Below, piece after piece: positions 19,746-28,501 of a DNA stretch of 64,000 nucleotides (position 1 is the first letter of the stretch; the number at the start of each line of letters is the position of its first letter). The position numbers and the translations under genes are program-made. The notes beneath the pieces are model-generated. The model made no database searches and had not been told where the DNA came from. It worked only from the letters and a program-made list of their open reading frames with translations. Source of the DNA: Balneolaceae bacterium. GTDB taxonomy: Bacteria > Bacteroidota > Rhodothermia > Balneolales > Balneolaceae. The stretch spans positions 32,273-96,272 of the forward strand of contig VEMX01000024.1 in the NCBI GenBank assembly GCA_009711805.1, read 5' to 3'.

Positions 19746-20909
19746 CTACTGGCGATTCAACAGCGTTGCCTTCCAGGCAAAAAATGCAATTGCCCCTGTC
19801 ATAATAGCAATAAGTACAAAACCGCCAAAAAGATTAAAACCGGAAACAGCGGCTCCCACCAACGGCTGTGAAATCATCCCGCCAAGATAACCCATTGTGG
19901 CTATCGAAGCCAAAGCAAGTGGGCCTTCTTTGCCAGCCGCACTAAATATCATTGGAAAGGTTAGAGAGACTCCTGCACCGGCTGCAAAAAATCCAATGGT
20001 GGCTACTACAAAACTACTGGTACTTAATGCCAGGATAATTCCACTACATCCCAATACAGACCCTGCTATCAACAGTACTCTGGCTCCAATCATCATTTTA
20101 AGACGATCACCAACAAGTCGCATCAGCAACATAGCGCCGACATATGCAACATACCCAATAGGGGCACTCCCCTCCGACATACCCAGTCTGTCGGTAAAAA
20201 ACAGGGCTACCCAGTTATTCACGGATGATTCAACAGCAGCCCCCATAAATCCTATAGCACCTACCCAAATCAAACTCCCTTTGGGGAAACTCAATCGTAT
20301 TGATCTTGCCTTTTTTGTTCTTTTCGGCTTCGGGACATAGTGAAAGGAAAGAAAGAGAATGAATACAAGAACGATGGCCGTAGCTATAAAGTGACTTATA
20401 ATAGATATACCTAAACCGGCAACAGAAGTACTAATAAGAGCCCCTGCCAAATTCCCGATGCCAAAAAAAGCATGAATGATTGACATCTTTGACTTCCCTG
20501 ACTTCACCTCAATATCTGATGCCAATGCGTTAATGGATACATTATAAGCTCCTTCGGCGGCCCCCAGCAACAGCATGGCAACTGCAAGGGTCATCCAATG
20601 CCCCGCAAAGGCAATGGGTATAAGTACAAACGCGATACCCAAACCAGAAGCCAAAGCAACAGAGCGGGTACTATACTTTTGGATGGCCACAGCAACAAGG
20701 GGCATTACGGTTACCGTGCCCAATCCACGTATCAACAACACATAACCCAGGGTGGCAGGGATAAGCCTTGCTGAATCCCGAATAGCCGGCATACGCGCTG
20801 CAAGAGTAGAAAAGCTAACTCCTAACACAAAAAATATAACACAAATTGCATAAAGCTCTTTGGTGGGATGCTTCTCTTCTTGCCCGAATTCCTGTTTAAA
20901 TGAACTCAT
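19746..20909 (-). CDS. MFS transporter (12 TM)
   Basis: A 387-residue integral membrane protein with about 12 hydrophobic helices and a basic cytoplasmic loop (KPKRTKKAR) in the centre, the usual MFS two-bundle layout. The N-half contains FSTLAARMP and the C-half FFTDRLGMSEG, both reminiscent of the FucP/YbjJ-like MFS group, which includes sugar and fucose carriers. A link to the glycosidases upstream (fucose or mannose uptake) is possible but unproven. It precedes the M61-like gene in the same direction. Confidence 0.85.
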   Translation of the reverse strand: MSSFKQEFGQEEKHPTKELYAICVIFFVLGVSFSTLAARMPAIRDSARLIPATLGYVLLIRGLGTVTVMPLVAVAIQKYSTRSVALASGLGIAFVLIPIAFAGHWMTLAVAMLLLGAAEGAYNVSINALASDIEVKSGKSKMSIIHAFFGIGNLAGALISTSVAGLGISIISHFIATAIVLVFILFLSFHYVPKPKRTKKARSIRLSFPKGSLIWVGAIGFMGAAVESSVNNWVALFFTDRLGMSEGSAPIGYVAYVGAMLLMRLVGDRLKMMIGARVLLIAGSVLGCSGIILALSTSSFVVATIGFFAAGAGVSLTFPMIFSAAGKEGPLALASIATMGYLGGMISQPLVGAAVSGFNLFGGFVLIAIMTGAIAFFAWKATLLNRQ

Positions 20910-21149
20910 CTGCCTGACTTAATAACACCCAAAGCTGTTCTTATAGCGGGCAATGAACATAGTATTTGCTTCAATTTAATCTGGACGGTGTACAAGTTTT
21001 TCTCCCTGGGAGATTTTCTTTTGGGGTGAACCGAAACTCACAATACCGGTCTGCTTTGGTTTCTTTAATAAAAGGCATTCTGTTTTCATCAAAAAACCCG
21101 TATTCTCTGCTGGCTTAACCTATTGAAGATAAACAAATTTCATTGCCCA

Positions 21150-22061
21150 ATGCAGCATTGTGATGTAGTTATTCTTACTGATTCCCGCTATGTAGATCCG
21201 TCTGCTACAACTGATTATGTGCAAAACCTGCTAACAGAAGACCGACTGGTTCGTGAAGCCCTTGAGGCACAGGGTCTCACGGTACTCCGAAAAGATTGGG
21301 CAGACCCACACTTCAACTGGAAAACGACCCGGGCTATCCTCTTCCGTACCACCTGGAATTACTTTGACAAATTTGATGCCTTTAAACAATGGCTCCACTC
21401 CGTTTCTCAACAAACCTTGCTGATCAATTCCACCCACACTATAAGCTGGAATATGGACAAACACTATCTGCAAGATCTTCAGCAAGAGGGTATTCATATA
21501 GTGCCAACTCGATTTATTGAGCGGAGAGCCAACCTTAGTTTGAGAGAACTTCATAAAATCGAAGGATGGGACACCACCGTACTTAAACCTACCGTGGGAG
21601 GAGGAGGGCGGCATACCTATAAACTAAACCAAGACAACTTAGCGGACTTTGAATCTCATTTTTCGGCGCTGATTGCTGATGAAGACTTTATGCTTCAACC
21701 CTTTCAGCATAGCATCCCGGAACAAGGAGAATGGTCTTACATGGTTTTTGGTGATAAATACAGCCATGCCGTTTTGAAAAAAGCCCGTAAAGGAGATTTT
21801 CGGGTACAAGATGACTTTGGAGGAACTGTACATACTTATGAGCCCCAAACGGAAGAAGTTGATTTTGCACTCAAAGCAGTACAAGCTTGCGCTCATCAGC
21901 CAGCCTATGCCCGTGTAGATGTTGTTCGGGATAATTTTGGTAAGCTGGCGGTTTCAGAACTTGAACTCGTTGAGCCTGAACTCTGGTTCCGCCGTAAACC
22001 TGAAGCCGCTGATTTACTGGCTCGGGAAGTCATTAAACGCCTAGGAGTCTGTCGGGCTTAG
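21150..22061 (+). CDS. ATP-grasp domain protein (RimK/glutathione-synthetase-like); C-terminus encoded by an inserted element
   Basis: About 303 residues. The N-terminal third resembles the preATP-grasp fold (VVILTDSRYVDP, RTTWNYFDKF). The ATP-grasp core includes TTVLKPTVGGGGRHTY (nucleotide-binding loop), FMLQPFQ and a C-terminal VSELELVEPELWFR carrying the Mg-binding Glu/Asn-type positions. Relatives ligate amino acids or peptides (RimK, DcsG-type). The substrate is unknown. I chose ATG 21150 rather than TTG 21123. The last six codons and the stop (22041-22061) lie inside the left inverted repeat of a 167-bp mobile element, so the native C-terminus has been replaced or trimmed. Confidence 0.82.
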   Translation: MQHCDVVILTDSRYVDPSATTDYVQNLLTEDRLVREALEAQGLTVLRKDWADPHFNWKTTRAILFRTTWNYFDKFDAFKQWLHSVSQQTLLINSTHTISWNMDKHYLQDLQQEGIHIVPTRFIERRANLSLRELHKIEGWDTTVLKPTVGGGGRHTYKLNQDNLADFESHFSALIADEDFMLQPFQHSIPEQGEWSYMVFGDKYSHAVLKKARKGDFRVQDDFGGTVHTYEPQTEEVDFALKAVQACAHQPAYARVDVVRDNFGKLAVSELELVEPELWFRRKPEAADLLAREVIKRLGVCRA

Positions 22062-22207
22062 GGAATTGTAACGAGAATCAGCCAATTTGAGTCCAATTTT
22101 GACGTCTTTTGAGGCGAATAGTGGTGCTATGCAACGAAAAAGAGCTCGGAATCGAGCCAAATTCGGCTGGTTCACAGTAGATTAGGTTAAGTCCGACAGG
22201 CTCCTAG
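22041..22207. repeat. MITE-like element, family B (167 bp, CTAG-bounded)
   Basis: The left end CTAGGAGTCTGTCGGGCTTA and the right end TAAGTCCGACAGGCTCCTAG form ~21-bp inverted repeats with three mismatches or fewer. CTAG at both ends could be a target duplication, as seen for some IS5-group elements; the family is inference. The 125-bp interior has no reading frame of note. The left repeat provides the final codons of the ATP-grasp gene. Confidence 0.82.
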
Positions 22208-22247
22208 ACAGGCTATAACCCCCCTTTCAGGACAGCCAGCCTTATAT

Positions 22248-23015
22248 CTATCGGTTTTTGTATTCCTCGAAATACTGATGAATGCGTTTGGCGTTTACGC
22301 CCAGATCACTTCTTCCCACCCTGGATTTCGAACGCATATCAACTTTTGCCCCGTCTTCAGTTGTATCTAGGCGAATTACGATATCATCAATAAATCCAAA
22401 CCACGGTAACTTATGATATGCTTCAATGCAGCCTTCCTCTCTGCTTTCGGATACTATTTGCCAGGGCATCTCTCTGGCTGTTTCTAATGCCCGGTTATAT
22501 GCCTGATTGTAGGAATGGCTGGTATGGTGTGTTTCAATATTGCCATAAAAAGCCTCTTGGGCAGCCGAAACGTCTTCCTCCCGGGGGTATTCTGCTGGAT
22601 TGGGGGCATCTGCACGAAGCGGCACTATCGCTTTGAACTCAGGGGGATTGACCGTATCGGTACTAATGTCATGAATTGGTGGATATCCTTTTTTAACCTC
22701 CATGAACCAGTATCCGAAGTTGGAAGCGGCCAAAAGAGCAACGGCCAGCCCAATGAATGCATACGAGGATTTGGTGGTCACCTTACTTTTCATCCTCAGG
22801 TATACAATAATGGAAGTAGCACCTCCCAATACTGCCAATATGGTTCCATAAGGAATCAAAATGCGAAAGCCAACACCAAGCCCCCACCATCCCCACTGGT
22901 AGCCATACCCCGATAGTATAACAGCAAGGGCCCCGGCTAAGGACAGTATCGCACTCCATATAACAATTACAGGAGCTCGTGATCTTGTTGAGGAAGCTGG
23001 ATCCGTTTGTTGCAT
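22248..23015 (-). CDS. DUF1499 family membrane-anchored protein
   Basis: A 255-residue protein with three or four hydrophobic segments in the first ~110 residues, followed by a soluble DUF1499 domain (YNRALETAREMPWQIVSES, then GFIDDIVIRLDTTEDGAKVDMRSKSRVGRSDLGVNAKRI, quoted here only as landmarks in two parts). The domain is widespread and of unknown function, and many members are membrane-attached. The start at 23015 follows a plain Met. No operon partner of clear function: the GIY-YIG gene lies 93 bp upstream on the same strand. Confidence 0.85.
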   Translation of the reverse strand: MQQTDPASSTRSRAPVIVIWSAILSLAGALAVILSGYGYQWGWWGLGVGFRILIPYGTILAVLGGATSIIVYLRMKSKVTTKSSYAFIGLAVALLAASNFGYWFMEVKKGYPPIHDISTDTVNPPEFKAIVPLRADAPNPAEYPREEDVSAAQEAFYGNIETHHTSHSYNQAYNRALETAREMPWQIVSESREEGCIEAYHKLPWFGFIDDIVIRLDTTEDGAKVDMRSKSRVGRSDLGVNAKRIHQYFEEYKNR

Positions 23016-23108
23016 AGCATTTTATGTTAATCAGACCGAAATATATCTATGGCTATAAACTGTAAAAAAATGCCTTCATTTTAAAACATGGGTGCCCTCA
23101 TCCGTGGA

Positions 23109-23939
23109 TCATTCGCTCACCAATGCCATCAAATCGTCAATTTCATCCTGGTTAATGAGTACAGAATCCAGATTCAGATCTTTTTTCATGCGGAAGTTCC
23201 GTTGAGGCCCCAATGTGAAAAATACACGTAATACTTCCAGTTCATTATCAAAGTAATGTTCCGTAAAACGATCCCTGAACGACATTTCCATTATTTTTTC
23301 CTCACAATGATAGGCAAGCTGGTCGGAAGCACCTCTCAAAAACTGATCGACCAAAACACCCGTTTGCTGATTGAGAGACAATTTAAATTTCTGAGGTGTA
23401 ATTCGGTTTAATAGCTGGCTGGGAAGGTAATGTGCACTTTCGATGGGCTTATTCACCAAAAATAACAGCTTGAGCAGCGCCCCCAATCCCTTTCGTGTTT
23501 TCAGATGACCTTTAAAACATCCATATACCCTGGGATATTCATCCAGCACTCTCATAGAAAGACGGAACTCACGCATATTACCTTTTCTCACGGTAGAGAT
23601 ATAGTAATACGTTTCGGGCTTTTTATTGGCGTGATTGTATGGAGGGCGTAAAGAACGTATTAACAAGTTTTCCAGCAGAATAGCATCTGTTTCAGAATTA
23701 CATACTTCCCAGCGAATATTTTCCAGATGAGCTACCATTTGCTGGGTTTTCTTCGATTTGGAGTACCGGTAAGATGTGACTCTCTTTTGGAGATCTTTAG
23801 CCTTCCCAACATACATCACCTGGTCATGCTTATCATACATGGTATACACTCCCGGATCATGGGGAGGCAGTTCACCCATTGCAGTATTTACCCGCTCTTT
23901 CTGAGTTACCGCGGCTGGTTCAAAGAGATCTAAAGTCAC
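23109..23939 (-). CDS. GIY-YIG nuclease family protein (UvrC/Cho-like N-terminal domain)
   Basis: A 276-residue protein starting at GTG. Residues ~25-105 form a GIY-YIG domain: PGVYTMYDK...VMYVGKAKDLQKRV, then a conserved Glu (ETDAILLENLLI) and PPYNHANK, as in the N-terminus of UvrC and in Cho. The rest lacks the UvrC HhH and RNase H-like parts and is not recognisable. It may cut damaged DNA or act as a stand-alone nuclease with a unique C-terminal domain. It is isolated next to a repeat-rich gap. Confidence 0.85.
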   Translation of the reverse strand: MTLDLFEPAAVTQKERVNTAMGELPPHDPGVYTMYDKHDQVMYVGKAKDLQKRVTSYRYSKSKKTQQMVAHLENIRWEVCNSETDAILLENLLIRSLRPPYNHANKKPETYYYISTVRKGNMREFRLSMRVLDEYPRVYGCFKGHLKTRKGLGALLKLLFLVNKPIESAHYLPSQLLNRITPQKFKLSLNQQTGVLVDQFLRGASDQLAYHCEEKIMEMSFRDRFTEHYFDNELEVLRVFFTLGPQRNFRMKKDLNLDSVLINQDEIDDLMALVSE

Positions 23940-24370
23940 GAACTGTAAGTGTGTCTAAATTGCTAACAACTATTTGGCCTAAAATAGGGGAATGGAATGT
24001 GAAATATAAGCGGGATTTATTATAAAAATCGTTTGTGGAGAATCTTCTTATGGTCTGTTCCTACACCCTCAAAACAATCCCAAACCAACCTTCTTGTCGA
24101 AGACACTCCTTTGGAGGAAAAAGAGCATCGGTTTTACCACCTTCTGAACGAAGGTTTGTTCTTGGCCCCCGGCTACGCCCGAGGTTATTCATAGTTTAAC
24201 CCCTGCGAGGTATTATCTCTGTATAGCTCTGCCTCAGAGAGTGAGTAAACGATCCATGAATGCCCGGCAAGTTCTTTCCTTCAGTAGCGGATTTAGGTGA
24301 GGTGGAGTACACAGCAGCGCTGATCGATATAGTAGCCACATTTTGCCCAAATCTGACCCCCAAAGCTCTC

Positions 24371-24606
24371 TTAACCCGGATTATTCACCAAGAAATTTAA
24401 TCGTACGCAAGGCGAAGTGGAAATGGGAACGGAAGGGTACTGTGGTACCCTGAGTACCCCAATTTTCACTTGAACGCAGCGTACGGGGAAATTTCGCCGC
24501 CTAATCCGTACCTCAAAATTGGGCTATTACATAAAGCAATTCAACGATAATATATTCATGTATATAGATCGCCATTTTGCATCCATTCGTGAATAATTCG
24601 GGCTAA
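24371..24606 (+). repeat. MITE-like element, family A, copy 2 (236 bp)
   Basis: Same orientation as copy 1 and nearly identical. The left end is TTAACCCGGATTATTCACCA; the right end is GAATAATTCGGGCTAA, where the outer TTAA has become CTAA. It contains one more G than copy 1 in its interior, which breaks the apparent frame there. Confidence 0.92.
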
Positions 24607-24722
24607 GTCTTACAGCGAGTATCGGGGGTTTCATACAGAGAACGAAGCCAGGCGAGCGCTGACTTAAGAGCAGTAGCTTCGCAAGTCTCTGACTTACTTT
24701 AGCAAGAAAAATTGTTGTACGT
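24591..24722 (+). repeat. 132-bp direct repeat, unit 1
   Basis: Starts GAATAATTCGGGCTAAGTCT, i.e. inside the right terminal repeat of MITE copy 2, and ends TTGTACGT. It is repeated 281 bp downstream with about four mismatches. It contains the self-complementary-in-trans segment AAGTCTCTGACTT. Confidence 0.9.
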
Positions 24723-24871
24723 GCACTCCCAAGCCCATCCCATTTAATTTTAGGGGCAATACATAGTGCGATGCTCTTTATGCGCCAAAGATATTGCTTC
24801 GCAAGAAGTCAGAGACTTCCCACTCATTTACTTTTCAGTCACCGCTTCGCTGAAGACTTAAAAGATCCGGG

Positions 24872-25003
24872 GAATAATTCGGGCTAAGTCTTACAGCGAG
24901 TATTGGGGGTTTCATACAGAGAACGAAGCCAGGCGAGTGCTGACTTAAGAGCAGTAGCTTCGCAAGTCTCTGACTTACTTTAGGAAGAAAAATCGTTGTA
25001 CGT
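24872..25003 (+). repeat. 132-bp direct repeat, unit 2
   Basis: Second copy of the 24591-24722 unit, including the last 16 bp of the family-A terminal repeat but not the rest of the MITE. It ends 40 bp from the stop codon of the FrnE-like gene. A tandem duplication whose boundary coincides with a transposon end suggests a transposition- or recombination-derived origin. Confidence 0.9.
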
Positions 25004-25042
25004 CCTCCTCCTTCCGCAAGGAGAGGGGGTCAATTAAAGCCG

Positions 25043-25702
25043 CTAAGAAGCGTTTGTATTTATGTTTACCTGTCCTTCGTTCACCTGATGTAGTAGCTGT
25101 ATAAATGTTTCTACAGGCTGAGCTCCCGAAAGACTGTACTTATGATTTATCAAGAAAAAAGGAACCCCTTCAATACCTATGTTTTTCGCCTGCATTACAT
25201 CATGATTGACGGCGCTGGCAAATTCCTCTTCTTTCAAAGTTTTCTGTATTCGATCTACAGGTAATCCAACCTGCTCTCCCAGTGTCGTCAGTGTTTTATG
25301 GTCTGCAATATGTTTACCCTCTACAAAATAAGCCGAGAAAAGCCGTTCCTTTAATTCCATCTGTTTGCCTTCTTGTTTTGCCAGATGTAACAGCTGATGA
25401 GCATCAAAAGAATTTGTTGGTTTAAGGGCTTCCATATTGAATTCCAGGCCGGCATTCCTCGCCATTTCAAGCATATTCCTGGTTACTTGTTTTGCCCAAT
25501 CGCGATTCTGTCCATATTTTTTCGCAAGCGAATCATAGATACCCATTTCAGCATTTTTAGGGGCCTTGGGATCCAGCTCAAAACTACGCCAGCTTATGCT
25601 CACTTCAAGTTCCGGAAACTCTTCCATTGCTTGTTGAAGATGCCTTTTTGCTATATAACAAAACGGACATACCACATCCGACCAGATATCGATCTTTATC
25701 AT
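25043..25702 (-). CDS. DsbA-family oxidoreductase, FrnE-like
   Basis: A 219-residue cytoplasmic protein (no signal peptide) with the thioredoxin-like start IDIWSDVVCPFCYIAK. C-P-F-C near residues 13-16 is the redox pair, followed by an all-alpha insertion and the cis-Pro region IEGVPFFLIN near 178-187. FrnE/YwbO proteins are thiol-disulfide oxidoreductases or 2-hydroxychromene-2-carboxylate isomerase-like enzymes, some linked to oxidative-stress resistance. Length is typical. It stands alone, flanked by the repeat-rich gap downstream. Confidence 0.92.
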   Translation of the reverse strand: MIKIDIWSDVVCPFCYIAKRHLQQAMEEFPELEVSISWRSFELDPKAPKNAEMGIYDSLAKKYGQNRDWAKQVTRNMLEMARNAGLEFNMEALKPTNSFDAHQLLHLAKQEGKQMELKERLFSAYFVEGKHIADHKTLTTLGEQVGLPVDRIQKTLKEEEFASAVNHDVMQAKNIGIEGVPFFLINHKYSLSGAQPVETFIQLLHQVNEGQVNINTNAS

Positions 25703-25870
25703 ATCTTATATAATTCAGGTTGTTATTATTAAAACCTACGGCCCTTAAGCACTTCCTAAAGCTATCTTACGATGGGTTGAACTTCTTTAAGAGTTCCCCT
25801 TAACCCATATTCCTTTTTTAGAATCTTTGTTATTTTCTGAGCCAGCGGAAATATAATACAGAATATGCTA

Positions 25871-26269
25871 CTAAGTTAATAATGATTTTAATGTATCTGG
25901 CGTAACCGGTTTCGGAATAAACTCAGATACCTGGTCATCCCACTCCACTCTGTATAATTCTTCTTTGTGTTTTTTGATATAAGAACTGATGACAAATACC
26001 TTCATCTCCTTTTCAACTGATTTACGGAAGGGTTTCAGCTTCTGCAAAAAATCCCATCCATTCATTTTCGGCATATTAATATCGAGCAAGATCACATCAG
26101 GCAACTCCTGATCGCTTTGCCTCATATTACCCATACTTTCGATAGCGGCTTGTCCACTCTCGAAAGAAATTACATTGTTTTCGGGCATATAGTCCTTGAT
26201 TACCTTAGAAGCCCCATACGTGTATATCCTGTCATCATCTATGATACAAATGTTTTTAACCGAGCTCAT
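25871..26269 (-). CDS. Single-domain response regulator (CheY-like), partner of the upstream PAS kinase
   Basis: 132 residues forming only a receiver domain: IIDDDRIY near 10 (acidic pocket), phospho-acceptor in VILLDINMPKMNGWDF, ISSY for the Thr/Ser switch and a C-terminal PKPVTP Lys. The ATG overlaps the stop of the histidine kinase gene by 4 bp, so they are translationally coupled and very likely cognate. With no output domain, it must act by protein contact or in a phosphorelay. Confidence 0.94.
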   Translation of the reverse strand: MSSVKNICIIDDDRIYTYGASKVIKDYMPENNVISFESGQAAIESMGNMRQSDQELPDVILLDINMPKMNGWDFLQKLKPFRKSVEKEMKVFVISSYIKKHKEELYRVEWDDQVSEFIPKPVTPDTLKSLLT

Positions 26270-28500
26270 GCCAACACCATATTAAATGTTGTTTTTTTGC
26301 CGGGAATGCTTTCTGCTGCAATAGAACCACCCATCGACTCTATTTGATTCTTCGTTATAAACAGCCCAATTCCTTTCGAATTTTTATTCTCATGGAATGT
26401 CTCATACATCCCAAATAACTTTCCCCCATATTTGTCCAGGTCAATACCGAGACCATTATCTGTAATACTAAAATGAACATGGCCTTCTTCTTCGTACGCC
26501 GATAGTTCAATAACCGGCCTGCGGTCTGGGTGGCGATATTTTATGGCATTAGATAACAAGTTCAATAGTATGCTTTCGAGATAGACAGGATTATAATCGA
26601 AGTTTAAATCCTCTGGCACATTTTCTTTAATAACGACATTTTCGGACAAAATTTTTGAGGTTAAAATCTCCTTTATCTTTGAGAGATAGTTACTCAGGTT
26701 TACTCTTTTCCGGTCGTTACTGAATTTGTATTGTTGATCTATTATTTCGTTAAGGTCGGCAATTGACTCATTAAGGCGTTCAGAGGCGGCATTCAGATGT
26801 TTGAATAGGTCCTGTTGCTCTTCCTCAGACTCCTCCATGCCATAAAGAGACAGCAACATGGATATATTCCCCGCATGATTGCGAAGATTATGAGAAACAA
26901 TGTGGGCAAAATTTGTGAGCCGTTTATTCTGCTGCCCGATTATATCAAGACTTCGGTTGAGTTCCTTCTCCTTTTTCTTTCGCTGTGTTATATTGGTAGC
27001 CACGGATAGTACTGAAGGTTCTCCTGAGTCTGTTCTATAGAAAGGAACTTTAATCGTTTGATGCCATAGCTCATTGCCCTCTTTATCTATTGTTTTATCG
27101 GCAGGTATCAATAGTTGAGAATCTTTTTCAACGACTTCTTTATCGAGTTCATTCAATGCGCGGGCCTTCTCCTCATCTATTCCTATATCGATATCCGTTT
27201 TGCCGATTATTTCATCCCCCTTCTGCTCAAAAAAATCAGATGCGGCTTTATTGGCCATCAGATATCGCCCTTCCAGGTCTTTTATAAAAATCAGGTTGGG
27301 AGCTGTATCCAGTACAGCTTCAAATTGCCGTCTTAAATGTTCATTTTCTTTATAGGCTTTCATCTCCTTTGTGATATCGGATACATAGCCATAACCAATT
27401 ATCGTATCATCAGGGCCTTTTATGGCAGAGGCCCTCTCCCTTAACCATCTTTCGCCTTTCTCGGGTAGAATAACCCGAAATTCTAGCTCCCAGGGTTCGA
27501 GGGCTTGGGCTGATTTCCTCATAGTACCCAGCACTCTTTCAACATCCTCTTCATGAATCCTATCTACGACCGGCTGAATCGTTTCCTTTACATCTTCGGG
27601 ATCCAGTTCATATATGTCGCGTATGCCTTCACTTGCAAAGGAGAAGCGCCCGTTGCCTCCCAGTGTTTGCTGATAGGTATAAAAGAAGCCTGGTACTTGT
27701 CGGGAAAGGTTCTTCAATATGCGATCATTTTTCTGCAGCAATATTTCTGCTTCTTTCTGGCTGGTTATATCCCGGCTAATTCCAAATGTCCCCATTACCT
27801 CTCCATCCATATCATACAAGGGCATTTTGGATGTAGTTATCCACCTTGGGTTATTGCTTAGGTCAGCTATCTCAACTTGCTCTTCTTTTCCAACCAGGGG
27901 CGTTTCAGTTTTCATTATCTGCTGTTCATCGGCACGGGTGGCTTCAGCATGAGCTTTATCAAAAAAATCAATATTTGTTTTACCTAGAACCTGGCTTATC
28001 TCTTCCAGCCCAAGTATTCCCAAAGCAGCTTCATTAATTGCCAGGTATTTTCCCTCCTTGTCTTTGAAGTAAACACTATCAGGCAGATACTCCATAATAG
28101 TCTCAAAGAGCATTGCCTTTTCGTCCATTGTAAATTCCCGGTTATTCCCGCGCCATCTGCATTCAACCTGACCCGCCACTCTCACGGGCTTTTCCTCTTT
28201 ATCGTACTCTACAACTTCCCCGCTCCAAACCAATACACCTTCCCTTTCACAATCTTCCGGATTATATACAGTAGTCCGTTCGAAAAGAGCCTCACTTTTA
28301 CTTTGAACAAACTCATTAAGATGTCCTTCCAGTTTCTCCTCAAAAAAAGAAGACCATTTTCTAAGCGACTCTGACGTTCTTGTCTCCTCCAAATCAAGTA
28401 ATTCTCTTAAGCTCTCTCCCAGAGACATTTGTCCGGTGGTGACATCCCACGACCAGAAGGTCTTTTTATTCTTTATTCTCTTTAGGAGTTTTTTGCTCAT
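26266..28500 (-). CDS. Multi-PAS sensor histidine kinase
   Basis: About 744 residues with no membrane segment. An N-terminal PAS-like region (LGESLRELLDLEE) is followed by three clear PAS/PAC modules (DSVYFKDKEGKYLAINEAA; VPGFFYTYQ with YGYVSDITKE; NLIFIKDLEGRYLMANKAA). Then comes a HisKA-type dimerisation helix with the phospho-acceptor His in FAHIVSHNLRNHAGN near 533. The ATPase domain has LLNLLSNAIKYRH, TDNGLGIDL and SKGIGLFI. The start ATG 28500 begins one base after the stop of the M28 peptidase gene, and its stop overlaps the regulator gene. Cytosolic location suggests sensing of redox, a gas or small metabolites. Confidence 0.93.
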   Translation of the reverse strand: MSKKLLKRIKNKKTFWSWDVTTGQMSLGESLRELLDLEETRTSESLRKWSSFFEEKLEGHLNEFVQSKSEALFERTTVYNPEDCEREGVLVWSGEVVEYDKEEKPVRVAGQVECRWRGNNREFTMDEKAMLFETIMEYLPDSVYFKDKEGKYLAINEAALGILGLEEISQVLGKTNIDFFDKAHAEATRADEQQIMKTETPLVGKEEQVEIADLSNNPRWITTSKMPLYDMDGEVMGTFGISRDITSQKEAEILLQKNDRILKNLSRQVPGFFYTYQQTLGGNGRFSFASEGIRDIYELDPEDVKETIQPVVDRIHEEDVERVLGTMRKSAQALEPWELEFRVILPEKGERWLRERASAIKGPDDTIIGYGYVSDITKEMKAYKENEHLRRQFEAVLDTAPNLIFIKDLEGRYLMANKAASDFFEQKGDEIIGKTDIDIGIDEEKARALNELDKEVVEKDSQLLIPADKTIDKEGNELWHQTIKVPFYRTDSGEPSVLSVATNITQRKKKEKELNRSLDIIGQQNKRLTNFAHIVSHNLRNHAGNISMLLSLYGMEESEEEQQDLFKHLNAASERLNESIADLNEIIDQQYKFSNDRKRVNLSNYLSKIKEILTSKILSENVVIKENVPEDLNFDYNPVYLESILLNLLSNAIKYRHPDRRPVIELSAYEEEGHVHFSITDNGLGIDLDKYGGKLFGMYETFHENKNSKGIGLFITKNQIESMGGSIAAESIPGKKTTFNMVLA

Positions 28501-28501
28501 T

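Larger units (their letters stand above)
23940..25042. other. 1.1-kb intergenic region with nested repeats
   Basis: No credible gene. It contains family-A MITE copy 2 (24371-24606) and a 132-bp direct repeat in two copies (24591-24722 and 24872-25003). The direct repeat begins inside the right terminal repeat of the MITE. Between the copies, AAGTCAGAGACTT (near 24810) is the reverse complement of AAGTCTCTGACTT found in both. The first part (about 24090-24190) can be read as a protein-like frame ending in TAG at 24190, but it has no start and no family that I recognise. Confidence 0.75.

Noticed and set aside
24090..24190. Protein-like stretch ending at TAG 24190 (EEKEHRFYHLL...LAPGYARG)
   Set aside because: No start codon with a ribosome site, no upstream continuation in frame that looks coding, and no family recognised; possibly a gene scrap but not supportable.
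24371..25003. Repeat-rich gap as a CRISPR array
   Set aside because: Repeat units are 132 and 236 bp, only two copies nearby, with no regular short spacers and no cas genes.
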